The notes beneath the pieces were generated by a model, which saw only the letters and a program-made list of their open reading frames with translations, did no database searches and was not told the origin of the DNA. Below, piece by piece: positions 22,987-34,917 of a stretch of DNA of 61,408 nt. The translations under genes were made by a program, and so were the position numbers. This DNA is from Chalciporus piperatus (lineage: Eukaryota > Basidiomycota > Agaricomycetes > Boletales > Boletaceae). Location: NCBI GenBank assembly GCA_038093975.1, contig JBBPTG010000149.1, forward strand, positions 1 to 61,408. Reading direction: 5' to 3'. The first letter of the stretch is position 1. Each line of letters starts with the position of its first letter.

Positions 22987-24746
22987 TCAAACAACTATCC
23001 TAAACCAACCATTAGTCCTATGGTTGGTTGGGGTGACAAACTCGGCCGCTACGGGTTTTAAACCGGTCTGTTTGCCTGCAGGGCAAACCACAGAACCATC
23101 AGCAGCCAACCCACACTTCGGATTCTCGCACACGGTAGCCCAACAGTCTTTTGTTCTGGCTGAGAATTTCCATGGACGAACGGCGGAACAAACCGGACAA
23201 AGGAGGGGGAGGTGGTTGCCGTAAGGACGCCTGTACGTGTTCCACCACAGATATTTGGCAGCGACGATGCAGGGGGGGGTAGAGTCGTGAGAGAGGGAGA
23301 AAAGCAAGACGTCAGTGTGCGTTCCCAAGTCCATGCTATTGCTTAGCGCTTTCGGCATGGCGGTCTCCAATCCATAACCTTCGATCAGATGGGAAAAGAA
23401 CAAGGAGTTGAGGAAAAAGGAGGCGAGAGGGGCCTGAAATCGCTCAGCCGTAAAAGCGATGCATTTCTGCACCCCCGAACTAATCCAAAACGAATCAATA
23501 GGTGGGAGTGATGAAGCGACATGCAACTCACCTAAGCAGGGATGCACGAAGTGCTAAGCGGGACTCTTCATATCTGTGAACCCATCCGCAGCTCAATAAT
23601 ACCATGGTTGCACCCCGGATAATATCTCGGATGCAACCAGGCAACAGAACCTCAAAAAACTGAAACGACAACGTTAGCGTGCGTTTATCGCAAAGCAATA
23701 CTGCTCACCTGGTCCACTGCGGACGCAACGGGCTCCCCATACCCATTGAGGCCAGCAAACAGGTCGCCTCTATCCCGATCGCTATGCGTGGTGACGAACA
23801 GCACGACTCGTCGAATCCGGTGGGCGCGAAGATCGTTCGCCAGGAGTTCCAAAGCTTTTTGATGCTTGACAGCCTTGCCTGCGGTTCCTATATCAAACTC
23901 TACCTCGACATACCTCAGGCCACCAGAATTCGGGAACCAAGATTGTACGAAGGCGTATAGCGCAGCAGGGGGAGAACCAGCGGGCTGCATTCCTTTGCAG
24001 TAAAAATTGAGGAGAAGAACTTCCTCCCCATTTATCTGCCTATGGGATGCAGTCCCGCAGTCCTCCGCAAACCTGGGGGGAGAAGGAAGAAAGGGACGTT
24101 CAATCCCATCGACCAAAGTCGAAAAACCCTACGCAAACGCAACAAATGAGTGAGTGAGATTCTACAACAACGTCGAGCACTCACCAAATATGGCTGAAAC
24201 ATTCTAGCACCAGGGCCAGCCCCCGCACGATCCCTGGCTTCGTGACAGCTGGTGCACACAAAAGCCACGTCGTCGCTCCTCACTGCCTCCAGGAACTCGG
24301 GTGGCACCAGCAAGCAGCCGCTGCAGACCGATCTGAGACAGCTGCGGCATTCGTAAAGCCTGTCCCCGCCATCTTGGCAGAGACAGCAGAACTAGATAGA
24401 GAAAGGTTAGTTTTGAGGCAGCCAGCTGAATGACCCTCACCTGATCGTGTGCCAACTGACCTATCGTTGGCAGTAGGTGGGTATCATCCACCGTGATGGC
24501 GGCGACAGGGGGGTGGAGGGGAGACTCTGGTGGGGGCGTTAAAGCAGAGTCATCGACAGCCATACCCGTCAAATCCACACGGGGAGCTTGTCCCCCACTC
24601 GCCTTGCTTCCAGTCTGTTTCCTGGAAGTTCGCTTCTTCGGCGGCTGCGGGAACTCTTTATCGACCTGGGCGCGCCATGCCTTCGATGAGGCAGTTGGCA
24701 CTTGTGGCGCTTTCCCGGGTTTGATTTTCATGGTAGTCCGTGCCAT
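22987..24746 (-). CDS. PHD-like finger plus CHAT/caspase-like domain protein
   Basis: Five minus-strand exons (24746-24441, 24391-24185, 24062-23709, 23659-23532, 23479-22987) give about 495 aa. The N-terminus is basic and disordered. Exon 2 is a PHD-like cluster: FCCLCQDGGDRLYECRSC, SVCSGC, then FVCTSCH. The central part has RVVLFVTTHSDRDRGDLF (His near 23785), then MVLLSCGWV (Cys near 23589), followed by GVQKCIAF, FFLNSLFFSHLIEGYGLE and AMPKAL. This order (hydrophobic strand-His-Asp, strand-Cys, then a 'gv..via' strand and an 'FF..l....G..l..A' helix) is that of the CHAT branch of caspase-fold proteases. The C-terminus has CPVCSAVRPW...CENPKCG, a second zinc site. I recognise the protein as a common agaricomycete family without a known function; the protease reading is inference. 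No stops or frameshifts are seen. Exon 3 could instead start at 24072, but that breaks the frame. Confidence 0.65.
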
Positions 24747-25540
24747 AGAATGAGAATGCTGTCTGAGGGTATTCAGGCTGCATCTCGTGAGCTAGCGCAG
24801 AGAGCGACCTGGCTAATACGCACCTGGGGGTTCGAGAATCAACGCAGTGGAAAAAAAAACGCGCGACTCTAACAAACAATCAAGCGATACACAGCCACCC
24901 AACGCATACAACTTTGAACTTGAAGGCCAGTGAAAACTGGTTATGCTGAGATCTCTCCCCCGATGTTAGCATATGTATTTGTTTAGTTGGTCTGTTGATA
25001 TCTGCACCTGTCTGATTTTAGATTATTATAAGATTTGCAAGATGTGCCATTGCCTAGGCGCCTATGTTGCATTGGTTAACATTCCTGCCAGCGGACTGGC
25101 AAATTGCAGCGTTGGGCAGCAGCTTGTCCCAACGCCTTGCCAATGCCAGATTTGCCAGCTGGTAATTGTGTATTTGGTACAGCCTGTACCGCGATCCCAG
25201 TCGACTCACTCACTTATAGTATACTCACTCACTCCGCAACCACGTTGTCTCGTCGCGGTACCCAACACTTCTGCCTGCCAAGAAAACCACTGGCACTGGG
25301 TGTACTATCAAGTCTCATGTGAGTTCGCGCCTAGTGCATTCTCGGCTCACTGAGACTGCGATAGATCTCTTAATACCATTACTAGAGTGCATATGTGCGC
25401 TGACACAAGAAGGAGAGCGTCGGTCAACGTGTCGTTTGCGCGACACCTAACACCAACACACGCTGAACGCAACACAGTGGGCGACAGGACACCCCAGATG
25501 ATGTGTGGCCCCCCGAAACGCGTCGCATGACGCACAGAAT
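24747..25540. other. Intergenic region with a nested hairpin
   Basis: No gene supported. Two nested perfect stems lie close together: TGGCAAAT (25097-25104) with ATTTGCCA (25150-25157), and inside it GCGTTGGG (25109-25116) with CCCAACGC (25128-25135). The first 100 bp are the likely promoter of the minus-strand gene ending its ATG at 24746. Confidence 0.5.
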
Positions 25541-26887
25541 GACGTTCTCTTCTCCACACTCGGCATATCTGCTTCGGACTTTTTCACTCCAAACCTCGCC
25601 GCAATCGCTCAATTTCTTGGTTTAGACGAAGATATGGCCGGCGTAACTCTCCTAGCCTTCGGAAACGCCAGTCCAGACGTTTTTGCCACTTTTTCCGTGA
25701 TGCGTGCCAATTCAGGTGGCTTGGCTGTCGGTGAACTTCTTGGAGCAGCCTCGTTTATCGTTTCCTGCGTCGTCGGATCCATGTGCATCATTTGTCCATT
25801 CAAGGTCGAACCTATCCCTCTCCTCCGTGATGTCGGATTTTTCACCCTGGCCGTCGCCATACTTCTTTTTATTCTCCATGATGGTGAGGTTACCGAACTG
25901 GAGTCAGTCTTGCTCGTCGTCTTGTACGTTCTCTACGCTTTGACCGTCATTGTCGGCGGACGGTGGGTAAATCGTAGAGAGAAGAAACGTCGCATCGAAA
26001 CGACCATACGCGGAGAGTACATGGACGAACCCGAACCCGAATGTTACACCGATGTTGGTGAGTTCTCCAGTGGCACATACTACTCGCTGTGCTCATTTTG
26101 ACTCCCTAGTCTCACCCGCGCCGCCTACATCAGATAGCCTGACGGTACTACTTGCATCCCCAACACCTGTACATGTCAGATCTATCTCCGCACCCATTGT
26201 ACCTCGCGTAAAAACTCAGCTCCCGATGCGACCTCAGTCCCGCACACCTTCGCCAATCAGCTCTCCGTCGCATTTGACCCAAATGCCATTGTTTTCTCTC
26301 GTCGGTGCTATAGAATTCCGACAGGTGATTTCCTCACTTCAGACTCAGGCCGCGAGCTCCTCTCTCAACATGTTCGACTCCTCCGTGATGCCTTACGCAG
26401 GTGGTCATTACCACCCTCGTCACCGACATTCACGCTCAGACCCCATCTCTGGACGAACACCCGAAGCCGAAGAGTGGGAGGGGGTACTAGGTGCTCCCTT
26501 GAACGAGCGATCACCTCAACTATTATGCACGTCGATACCTGAGGAAAGAGATCACGAAGGAGTGCTGTCGCCCATCCACCATGAGGGTGGTGCACATACA
26601 CCACTCTCCATTCCTACCATTCCTTTCGCATCCTACCGCTCAGATGGCGAGATGTTCGATGGGTTTCCTAGTCGCTGTCGTGTGGATCATGGCCATTGCT
26701 GATGAGGTTGTCAGTGTTCTCCAGGTGGGTGTTCTCTCGATTTCCGAATCGTCGAGCGCGCTCATCGTCGATTGTGTTATTCAGCCGCTCGGCTTCATCT
26801 TTGGTCTCTCGGATGCCATCATCAGTCTTACCATTTTCGCCGTTGGAAACTTGCTCGCAGATCTCGTCGCCAACACGGCCGTAGCTG
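25540..26887 (+). pseudogene. Cation/calcium exchanger (CCX/NCX-like), truncated and frameshifted
   Basis: The first half reads LFSTLGISASDFFTPNLAAIAQFLGLDEDMAGVTLLAFGNASPDVFATFS, then NSGGLAVGELLGAASFIVSC: the first Na/Ca-exchanger repeat of fungal CCX-type transporters in vacuolar or organelle membranes. After an intron (donor near 26056) a Ser/Pro-rich cytoplasmic loop follows in another frame (SPAPPTSDSL...). Near 26640-26660 the frame changes again to MGFLVAVVWIMAIADEVVSVLQVGV and GLSDAIISLTIFAVGNLLADLVAN, the second repeat. The first membrane segments are missing, the stretch between the loop and the second repeat is too short, and after NTAVA (26887) the expected last segments are absent. 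I read it as a dead copy. An unsequenced frame error cannot be excluded for the single shift, but the missing ends can not be explained that way. Confidence 0.75.
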
Positions 26888-27640
26888 TACGTCCTCCCCT
26901 TCCCTCCTGCCCATCTCATCCTCATGTTCATCAGATGGATTATTTTCACAGATAGTTTTGTCGCCGTTTTCGATGCTTTGCAGTTTTCATGTGGTTGTGT
27001 ATGTATATCTGGATGATGTACCTTGTACCATGGTCGGCAATGCATTTCGGAGCATCTGGTAGCACATAATTGGTGTTGTCATTAGCAGATCAGATCAGCT
27101 GCTGTACGCTGTGAGTAGATGGCAATCAGACTAGCAGTTTCCGATTAACATGTCGTAATCTGATCCCATGTTGTATGTGCTCACTATATCATTTCACTGC
27201 ACTCTCAGACAGACAGAAACAGAAAATTCAGTCTCACTTTATTCGCGAATTCTGTCTACGAGTGATAACATATGTAGCATGCCAGGAAGCATGTCCGGAC
27301 ATATCCGAACACGCCTTATCATAGCCAGTTTTCACTGGGCTCGAGCTCGAAGTTTGAATGCTTGGTTTGACAATCACGTGACCAAGCAAACATTGCCAAA
27401 TAGTTCGAACATTCAATTTTTTTCGCCTTGTCAACCTCTTCTTCATTTGCTTCTTCACTACCTATTCTGTCTTTGCTACATGCGCACTGCAGGCGCATGT
27501 AGCAAAGACAGAATTTCATTCCTGATCTGTTAAGTACTCATTCCGCTTAGGTACCCTACTTACTCTGCCCGGTAGGACCAACTCGGATACCGGACGGGCA
27601 AAAAGGTAGGCCCTGAATTGATTCAATCCAGACTAATTGG
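26888..27640. other. Non-coding DNA between exchanger relic and GC-rich array
   Basis: No gene supported apart from the large inverted repeat described separately. A/T-rich, with CAGACAGACAGAAACAG and similar short runs. Confidence 0.5.
27464..27514. repeat. Perfect 22-bp inverted repeat, 7-nt loop
   Basis: Left arm 27464-27485 (ATTCTGTCTTTG...ATGCGC) and right arm 27493-27514 (GCGCAT...CAAAGACAGAAT) match at every position around the loop ACTGCAG. The two outer ends continue into unrelated sequence. Confidence 0.95.
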
Positions 27641-27649
27641 CCTTCGCGA

Positions 27650-28300
27650 TTTTAGACACGACTACTGCGGGTCTGGGGGGGGGCATCACTGCGAGGTTGG
27701 AGTGGCGGTTGCGGGGGTTGCCCCGCCCCCCTCCTGATCTCTTTGACGTTGGCGCGAGTGGCGGTTACGGGGGTTGCCCCGTCCCCCTCGTTGTCAACGT
27801 CGGGGGCTTCACTGCGAGGTTGGAGTGGTGGTTGCGGGGGTTGCCCCGCCCCCCTCCTGATCTCTTTGACGTTGGCGCGAGTGGCGGTTACGGGGGTTGC
27901 CCCGTCCCCCTCGTTGTCAGTGTCACGTTTTTATTCGGGTCTGGGGGCTTCACTGCGAGGTTGGAGTGGCGGTTGCGGGGGTTGCCCCGCCCCCCTCCTG
28001 ATCTCTTTGACGGGGTTGTGGCGGCGCGGGGGTTGCCCCGTCCCCCTCGTTGTCAGTGTCACGTTTTTATTCGGGTCTGGGGGCTTCACTGCGAGGTTGG
28101 AGTGGCGGTTGCGGGGGTTGCCCCGCCCCCCTCCTGATCTCTTTGACGTTGGCGCGAGTGGCGGTTACGGGGGTTGCCCCGTCCCCCTCGTTGTCAGGTT
28201 TTTTTTATTCGGGTCTGGGGGCTTCACTGGAGGTGGAGTGGCGCCCCGGGGGTTGCCCCGCCCCCTTCTGATGTAGACTTCGGGTCCGTGGGCCCCCCGT
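27650..28300. repeat. GC-rich minisatellite, five units of 124-140 bp
   Basis: Units carry GGTCTGGGGGCTTCACTGCGAGG, found at about 27687, 27812, 27951, 28087 and 28225. They share the blocks GCGGGGGTTGCCCCGCCCCCC and ACGGGGGTTGCCCCGTCCCCC, each able to form a GGGG/CCCC hairpin, plus CTGATCTCTTTGACG. Plain G-runs continue to about 28560. The long Gly/Arg/Pro ORFs on both strands here follow from the repeat and are not genes. Confidence 0.85.
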
Positions 28301-28979
28301 CGTCGTGTCAACTCGGGGGAGGTTGCGAGGTTGGCGGGTTGGTTGGCCCCCCTCTTTGACTCGGAGGTTGCGCGTGGAGTGGGGGTTGCGGGGTCGTTGG
28401 CTGACGGAAGGTGGGCTTGGGTTGGGTGGTGGTTGCGGGGGGGCCCCGCCCCCTGTGGCTCCGCGGGGGCGCCGTGAGTGGTTGTTGTGGTTCCCCCTTC
28501 GGAACCAACGGCTTTTTTGGGGGTGTTCTCCTGACCCCCTTCCCCCCACTGTTTTTTTTTGTTTGTCTTGGGCAGATGATCCACTGTGGGTGTCTCTCCC
28601 ATTCCACGCTTCTTCTGTGGGTGTCTCTCCATTCGCGCTTCTTCAGATTTCAACACCTAACTGCCCTCTAGAACTCAGATCGCAAGTAGGTAGTCGTTGG
28701 AATATTGAATGGTAGTTCTGTTATTACCACAGCTTCCCCTTCTACCGGAGGTGCAGAGGGGTGATGAGGAGGGCCCCCTCATCGTCTCTCTGCATTCTCC
28801 CCCTTCGAGATTTCATTCGCCTTAGAGAATCGTCCGATACAAATGCAAAGCCCAGTTAGAGTTGTACAAATGCAAAGCCTAGTAGGGTAGTACAGTCTAG
28901 TACAGGGGCGCAACGCCTGTAAATTCCACTGCTCCTTGCAACGCATCACCGCGATGGTGACAGCATGTGCCTAAGAATG

Positions 28980-29745
28980 GCATATCGATGACATGGACAC
29001 GCGTGGGTGTGCTGCCATACGTCTGTCCTGCCTCTCTCATCTTTTCCGTCCCGCAATTCCCAAAAAGGCTCCACGTTTGTCAACCATCCTCCCGAGGTGC
29101 TCATCTTTCCTTGGTAACGGCTTGTGTCGAACTCAGCCATATGCAAAGCGGCTGGGAAAGCCTTGGCAGCGCCGGACAGGTCGAGCAAGTGCAGATCCTG
29201 CAAAGGTCTTAGCATCCTGCCTATGCAGGATGTTGGTCCCCTATATTCGTCCATGTTCCCACCCCCTGCCCGCCAAACCCTCACCCCGTCCACCAACCTG
29301 CTGATGCCGACTTACTTCACCACGTGGACGTTCTAAAGCAACATCCGCTTACGCCAATAAGCTGCCTGCGTACCCAACGGCCTCGGCGAATGGTATGGGA
29401 TCATTCAATGAGGTTGTAGACAGGCTCCTTGGGTCACTTAGATCGCTCCCTGTATTTAGCCAAACCAAAATCCACCCACCCCCCTTGCCCAACCTCACGC
29501 ATTGTTTGAGCCTCCTCCAGCCCGATAATCCATAGGTGCCTGTGATACAAACGGTCTCAACCGTGCACACCTGGCTCACCTCGTTTGGATCAGACGCGGA
29601 TGCAAGCGGTAGGTTTGCTCTGCGGTTGGGGCAGAAAAACGGACGCGATATTTCTTGGATTGCATCGAACCCACTCGACTTACTATTTGTGATAGCATCC
29701 AACTCCAATAGTCTTTTCGGTGGGTTTGATACTGCACAGGAGTGA
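28980..29745 (+). pseudogene. Decayed copy of the zinc-finger/Cys-rich C-terminal gene
   Basis: Near 29125-29215 a frame reads KAAGKALAAPDRSSKCRSCKG, like AFRTAFRRAPNPGRCGSCGC of the gene at 19760. It is followed by LLMPTYFTTWTF and SNIRLRQ with stop codons, like LGLAFYAWKYTHLRNK. At 29600-29745 comes RFALRLGQKNGRDISWIASNPLDLLFVIASN, nearly the same as FARWLGQKNGRDVSWLSSNLLDFLYIVASN. Order and spacing match the gene, but stops and frame changes lie between the blocks. The final block has kept its frame well, which suggests the decay is not very old. Confidence 0.65.
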
Positions 29746-30490
29746 TACGTAGTTCAACCCCATATGTTTCCGGGTTTCCCATGCATGCAAAATCATATAG
29801 AATTCTTGAGCCGAGCCAACGCCGTGATCAATAGCGCCCTCAATCATCTCAATGGACGACCTGGTTGAACTCGAACACGTTCGAGAAGACCGGGCATGCT
29901 GAAGGCGTGATTTCCTATTGGAATTCGATGCAGCAGGTGTAGCCTGACTGACCTAGGCTGACTGACCCTAACTGTGGGAAGCGCAATCATTGATTATCAG
30001 TGAGTCTTCACCTGAATTTTACACTACGCAACCAATGGATCTCAGTAGGCAAACACTGAATCATAGTGATTTCTCTAGTCACTGATTTGCGCAAACAGTC
30101 AGCGAATTTCATTGACTAATACACCTGTTTTCAAGGATATATGACTTGAATTCTGGCGTCGGACTCACTGATAAACAGTAGTTGTTATGCTGTATATAAG
30201 TGGACAAACCACCTAGATATCAATTCGCACCGTGCACACACATCAGTGACGCACATCAACGGATGACAACCACCAATAGGTTCATTCATGCACAGGAATG
30301 TAGGTACATCTCGAGCGGTAGTAAACGTAGCAAATCGAGGAAATGTGAGACAGATGGTGGATGTTAGAAGCGAGTGTCAATGAATCAGAGACGTGGTGTA
30401 CTGATGTTGTCTCAAGCGAGGCGGAAGTGGTACGAAGGTGACTCGGAGGGCGATAAGAGGAATCTGGGAGACGATGTCATCGAGATCTAT
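29746..30490. other. Non-coding stretch
   Basis: Nothing recognised. Contains CTGACTGACC repeats near 29945 and T/A-rich sequence. The left end borders the Cys-rich relic, and the right end the ATP synthase relic. Confidence 0.5.
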
Positions 30491-31563
30491 GAGGTAAAGA
30501 AATAAATGTGTCCTCGACGACCTTAATTTAGCCTCCAACTCGTGGTTGACGTTGCCGGTCAAGTTCTTCGAGGAGAGGACCTTGCGCGCTTGCCAAATGC
30601 GAACGGAATTCGGCCACCAGGCTGTTGACACCAGCGTAGATGATAGGCACTTGGACCTCAATAGGAAGAGGTTGGTACTGGCCTTGCTCTAGACGTCGGG
30701 TGTTAGCACAACCAGTGGCAAGTGGAACGCACTGAGAAGCAGCACCACGGCTCAGCAAGAAGCTCGTGGGGGCATCGAGATCAGAACCGAACTGGGCAAA
30801 GGCGGCGACTTCACGGTATTGACGACACGGGACACGGTGATACCGACGTTGATGGCGGGACGGACACCACAAAAGAAGAGCTCAGCCTCCAAGAAGATTT
30901 GATCAGCGTCCTCACCTGCTTGCCGTTGTCACGGAACCATTCACCCATGGCGCAGCCAGAGAAGGGAGCGAGGTATTGCAAAGGCGCTCCGTGATAGTGC
31001 TTCATAGCGTCGTTCTCCTCAAGAGTCTTGACGAGCTGAGCAACTGTGGAACACTTCAGACCGACGGCGACGTAGACACAGTAGAGCTTCTTCTCTTCGA
31101 CCTTGCCGTCGTTCCATCGCTTTTGGTTGAGAATGTCGTCAATGGCAACGGCGGTCTTTCCAGTCTGACGGTCATCAATGATAAGCTCACGCTGGCCACG
31201 ACTGATGGAAACCATGGCGTCGATGAGGTTGAGACCAGTCATCATGGGCTGGTTGACAGAGCGACGAGGCAGGAAACCGGGGGCCTTGAGAGAGGCATGG
31301 CCGCACTCAGCAGCCTCGATGGGAGCTTTGCCGCCAATGGGATTGCCGAGAGCATTGACGACACGACCGAGAAGACCAGGACCGACGGGGACATAACCAA
31401 TTTGACCGATACGTTTGACGATGTTACCAAGCTCCCTAATGAAACGATCGTTACCAAAGATAAAAACGCTGTGGTGGAGGAACGGTGAAGGAGGAACAGG
31501 CATTGGCAAAGCGTTGGTGGCTGACGCGTAAAGTTGAACACGGTCACGTAAGTCCCCAGGCAT
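30490..31563 (-). pseudogene. ATP1: Nuclear ATP synthase F1 alpha subunit, broken copy
   Basis: On the minus strand, [41 protein letters not shown] and [21 protein letters not shown] identify the mitochondrial F1 alpha subunit. [36 protein letters not shown] and [19 protein letters not shown] follow. Later blocks are [27 protein letters not shown] and [15 protein letters not shown]. The normal N-terminus is absent. The P-loop has Asp for the usual Gly (DDRQTGKT). The segment between NDAMK and APLQYL is partly lost, and about 85 aa expected between DNGK and ELFF are missing. Frames also change after INVG and near SFLLSRG. It cannot encode a working subunit, and a true ATP1 gene should exist elsewhere. 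Confidence 0.85.
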
Positions 31564-33062
31564 TAGGAAAGCTAGTCTTTAGTAGGTACGAGTGTACACT
31601 TTGTGCATACTTTTAACACACCATTATTTGCTACCCTTTTCCTACACGCGTTGGACGAGTGGAGACAGGGTCCTGATCAAGGGTCACACCACGCTCTACA
31701 ACCTCAAGTGAGCAGCTCGAGTGCGTGTTTTATTCAGACATGGGTCTAATATGCACTTGATAGCAACCTCGCTATCGGTAATGTCCCACGGCTCCTCTCA
31801 AACCAAGCAACTCATCTCTCAATCTAGGTACTGGAGACGTTTCCTTTGACCTGCGGTCCAAGTGAGTACCCCCAATTCCTTGTACCTGGCGTTTAGTTGG
31901 CCATAGATTAGCTAGGATCCGACCGTCTATGTGTACGCATCCCCAGCCTCTCCGTGAACATCTTCGTCAAGATGACGGTGCTTCCTCCCCAGCACATTTC
32001 TGATCTCTGCCCACAACGCCCACCCACAACATGGAGAACATGACCCTCGGCAAACTCTCCCGCTCGTCTCGTAAACTAGACGGAGAGGATCTTCAATCGA
32101 CGTTGCAGACATCTCCGCCTCCAACAACTTCTTCGAAATCAGAGGTACCTCCATCGACATCGTCCGAGCTTGGTCCTCAGGAAGTCGCGGTCCTCGTCGG
32201 GAGGCCCACGGCGAAGCTTAACCGTGTGGAGTTCGGAGTCAGCCTTCGCAGATGTCAAGATTGTGGGGTGGCACGGTTCAGCACGAATACCGGCAGGCTT
32301 GGTTCTCCTCGAACATCTCGAGCGCGTATAGGAGGAAATGAGAGGCTGACGGGAGGTCTCGATCAAGGGGAGCTGGAGAGGGTCACCGTGAATGCGATGC
32401 ACCGAAGGGAGGCGAGGACCGGGTGGAGGGTGTGCGACCAGCCGCTGTATACAAGACAAGGGGTTGGAGGACCGCGGCAGCGACAGCGAAGACGGTAGCC
32501 GAAGCGGTGCCGGTTTTGATTAACTTTGATGTGCCATCTGTGCCAGGTTTTACGGCACATGTTATTTTACCGAATGACGATCATGAAATGATCGGCTTAC
32601 CAATACCACCCAATCGGATTTCATTCGCAAAGAAAGTAGCGCTCTCATGACAGTTGACATAGTAGTGGGGGGTCGTAGCGAGTAAACATAGGGTTGGAAC
32701 GAGCAACTGTGACGAGCGTACTGACTCATAGCGATTGACTCACACGAACATTCACGTGATTGAATCCACCCGCGATTTCCAGTCCTGCCATAAGGCAACC
32801 GTCTTTCACCTGTCAAACCGCCCACAGGTAAATCCCCATACACATGCCGAGTTACACCATCTAATCTACGCCGCTTTGTTGGTGTTTCACGCCAACAAAA
32901 CATTTCCTACAGCCTCCTACAGCTGTGCACACCTGTGGCGCCTCCATTTTTCCGCGTATTCTCGTCGATCCTTCAAGTTTGACCCACCTCTCGCTTATCC
33001 ACGCTCACATCCATGGTAGGCCGGTCAGCCTCTTGGATTTGTTGTTATTCATACGGGTATAG
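31564..33062. other. Probable relic of a spliced host gene, unrecognised
   Basis: On the plus strand, pieces such as LIKGHTTLYNL (about 31675), NLAIG (about 31765), TGDVSFDLRS (about 31830) and DPTVYV-RIPSLSVNIFVKMTVLPP (about 31920-31995) follow each other with GTGAGT and TAG signals between. Their style recalls fungal DUF3712 extracellular-domain proteins, but the match is weak and stops follow. From 32000 to 33062 I see no gene; ORFs there are shadow-like. Confidence 0.25.
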
Positions 33063-34585
33063 GCTCAGCTTCATGGCGTAATTCGAACGCCGTTCTGTAG
33101 CCTGGATGCCTCGCTCAACGAGGCGCTCCTTCAGGAGGTCAGCCACGCGCTTTCTGGTGCTGACGACTGCGAGGGGCATCTGTTGGACTACGGTACGCCC
33201 AGCCTTACAGCACCCACGCCACCTCCCATCCCACCCCTCATGGTCCCGTCGCCCGCTGCGTCCGATGCAGCCGCGCCTAATGCAACCACCACCTGGACTA
33301 CCCCCTCCTCTGGTACAGCTCAGGGGAAAAAGATGGCGGACAAACTTCGCCGTCAGAAGAAACGCGCCAAGATGCGAGTGGAACAGCCTGGGCGACCCCG
33401 TCCGTCCCTGTCGAAAAAATTCGCCATGCCCAGGTCCCTCAATATCAAGTTCAACGCTCATAAACTGGCCACTGCTCGGGGCGCATTCGTAGGGCTGAGA
33501 CAACCAGGCTCTGGAAAGGAGCGCACCCTTGAGGAGTTGGTTCGAGATGGCTTTGAGGTTGTCGAATGGGACGGACGGTATGTTGGCAGCTCTTCAACCT
33601 CGATTGCTTAAAAACGGCTTGCAATACTAGGACCCCGTACGTGATTTTGGATACTGAGGACCGCATTATTGCTGCCTTGGCTGGGCGTCCGGACACAGCT
33701 GATTGGGACGCAGTTGCCACCGAGGTTAGCGACCTGCTCCAAGCAGCTGGAGAGGAATCCAAGGCATCCCTGTGTGGTCGGCGTGGCAAGTTCACCGCCC
33801 TTGCAACGGGCGTCTCGTATGGCGGGGGTCAAATGGTATGTCCCGCTTCATGACCTACCTGTGACATCGGTGTTGACTTAAAAGGCTCCGGGTAACTTGG
33901 CCCATACCGAGGGTAATCAAAAAATCCTCGCGGATATCGTTGCCAACAAGGCCGTGAAACGGGTTGCAGGCTTCATGAGCAGTACGTCTTCATAGGTTGT
34001 CCTGAAGGGTTGGCTGACATAGGTGCAGGTGCATTTGCGCTCTATGCTCCCAAAATTTATCAGGAGTACAACAGCTCCCTTGGGCAGCTGTTTCAGCACC
34101 ATCCGAACCTCAGGCAGCTATTCCCCAACAGCGTCTTCCCCACCGCAAGCTTTAACTGTGGACGTCGCGTTGTTACGGTTGAGCACGTCGACAACGGCAA
34201 TGTGCCATATGGGCTCTGTGCAATTTTTGCATGTGGCTCCTTCAACCATATAACCGGCGGCCATCTTATCCTTTTCAACCTCGGCTTGGTCGTTCAATTC
34301 CCCCCTGGTTCGGTCGCCCTCATTCCGTCCGGCACCATCAGGCATGGCAACGTTGCCACCCAGCCCCACGAAACAAGGCAGTCATTCACTCAATACTGTC
34401 CCGGGGGTCTGCTGCGTTGGGTGGAGTACGGCTTCCAGTCTGTCAAATCAAGCCCTGACTCCCTGAGGCAGTGGTTCCAAGACAACCACGATGCACGCTG
34501 GAAGAGGGGCGTCGGGATGTTCTCGAGGGTGGATGAGCTTGAGTCAGACCGTAGGTTGGTTTTTAACCTCAGGGCTTCGGATTAG
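33063..34585 (+). CDS. TET/JBP-like 2-oxoglutarate/Fe(II) dioxygenase
   Basis: Four exons (about 33063-33577, 33631-33835, 33885-33981, 34023-34585). The family oxidises methylated bases (5mC in TET, thymine in JBP) in DNA and is strongly expanded in basidiomycetes together with KDZ-type transposons. Landmarks are LDTEDRIIAALAGRPDTADW, RRGKFTALATGVSYGGGQ, PGNLAHTEGN, YAPKIYQEYNSSLGQL and LFPNSVFPTASFNCG. The iron-binding HxD is in VEHVD (His 34184, Asp 34190). The distal His is in PSGTIRHGNV (34343), and the 2-oxoglutarate Arg is in ETRQS (34376). YCPGGLLRWVEYGF and RWKRGVGMFS complete the core. The upstream exon has a Pro-rich stretch and a basic KKMADKLRRQKKRAKMR segment. All catalytic residues are present and no frame break is seen, so it looks functional. 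The 5' end is a guess from an AG at 33061-33062. No KDZ transposase is visible nearby. Confidence 0.8.
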
Positions 34586-34917
34586 AACAACATGGTAGTC
34601 AGTCATTCATGCTGCTGTTGAGCCACACAATGTAGCAGTGGTTCAACTACGCATCTACAAACACCAGCCTGGAATGATCTACATGGTCCGAGACCTTTTA
34701 TTTTGGGATGATGGTGGGGTTAACATACGCGGCTGGTTGGTCTACATTTCTGACTGACAAAGGCCTGATTGACGACTAGCCTGACATAGCGAAATGACCC
34801 AATGGGGTTGATGAGTCATCGTCGTGTGACAGTGGTTTTGGCCATGAAGTTTTTTATCTTTTTCTCAACATTTTGTTCACAAACCGTGTCCAGCCCTGTT
34901 GGACCCAAATATCCCCT
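34586..34917. other. Spacer
   Basis: Nothing recognised. Contains the likely 3' end of the dioxygenase transcript. Confidence 0.4.

Noticed and set aside
27637..28715. Gly/Pro/Arg-rich ORFs of 100-177 aa on both strands
   Set aside because: Several frames are open at once over a GC-rich tandem array; no domain and no splice pattern.
30976..31488. 170-aa plus-strand ORF
   Set aside because: Antisense to the ATP synthase alpha relic.
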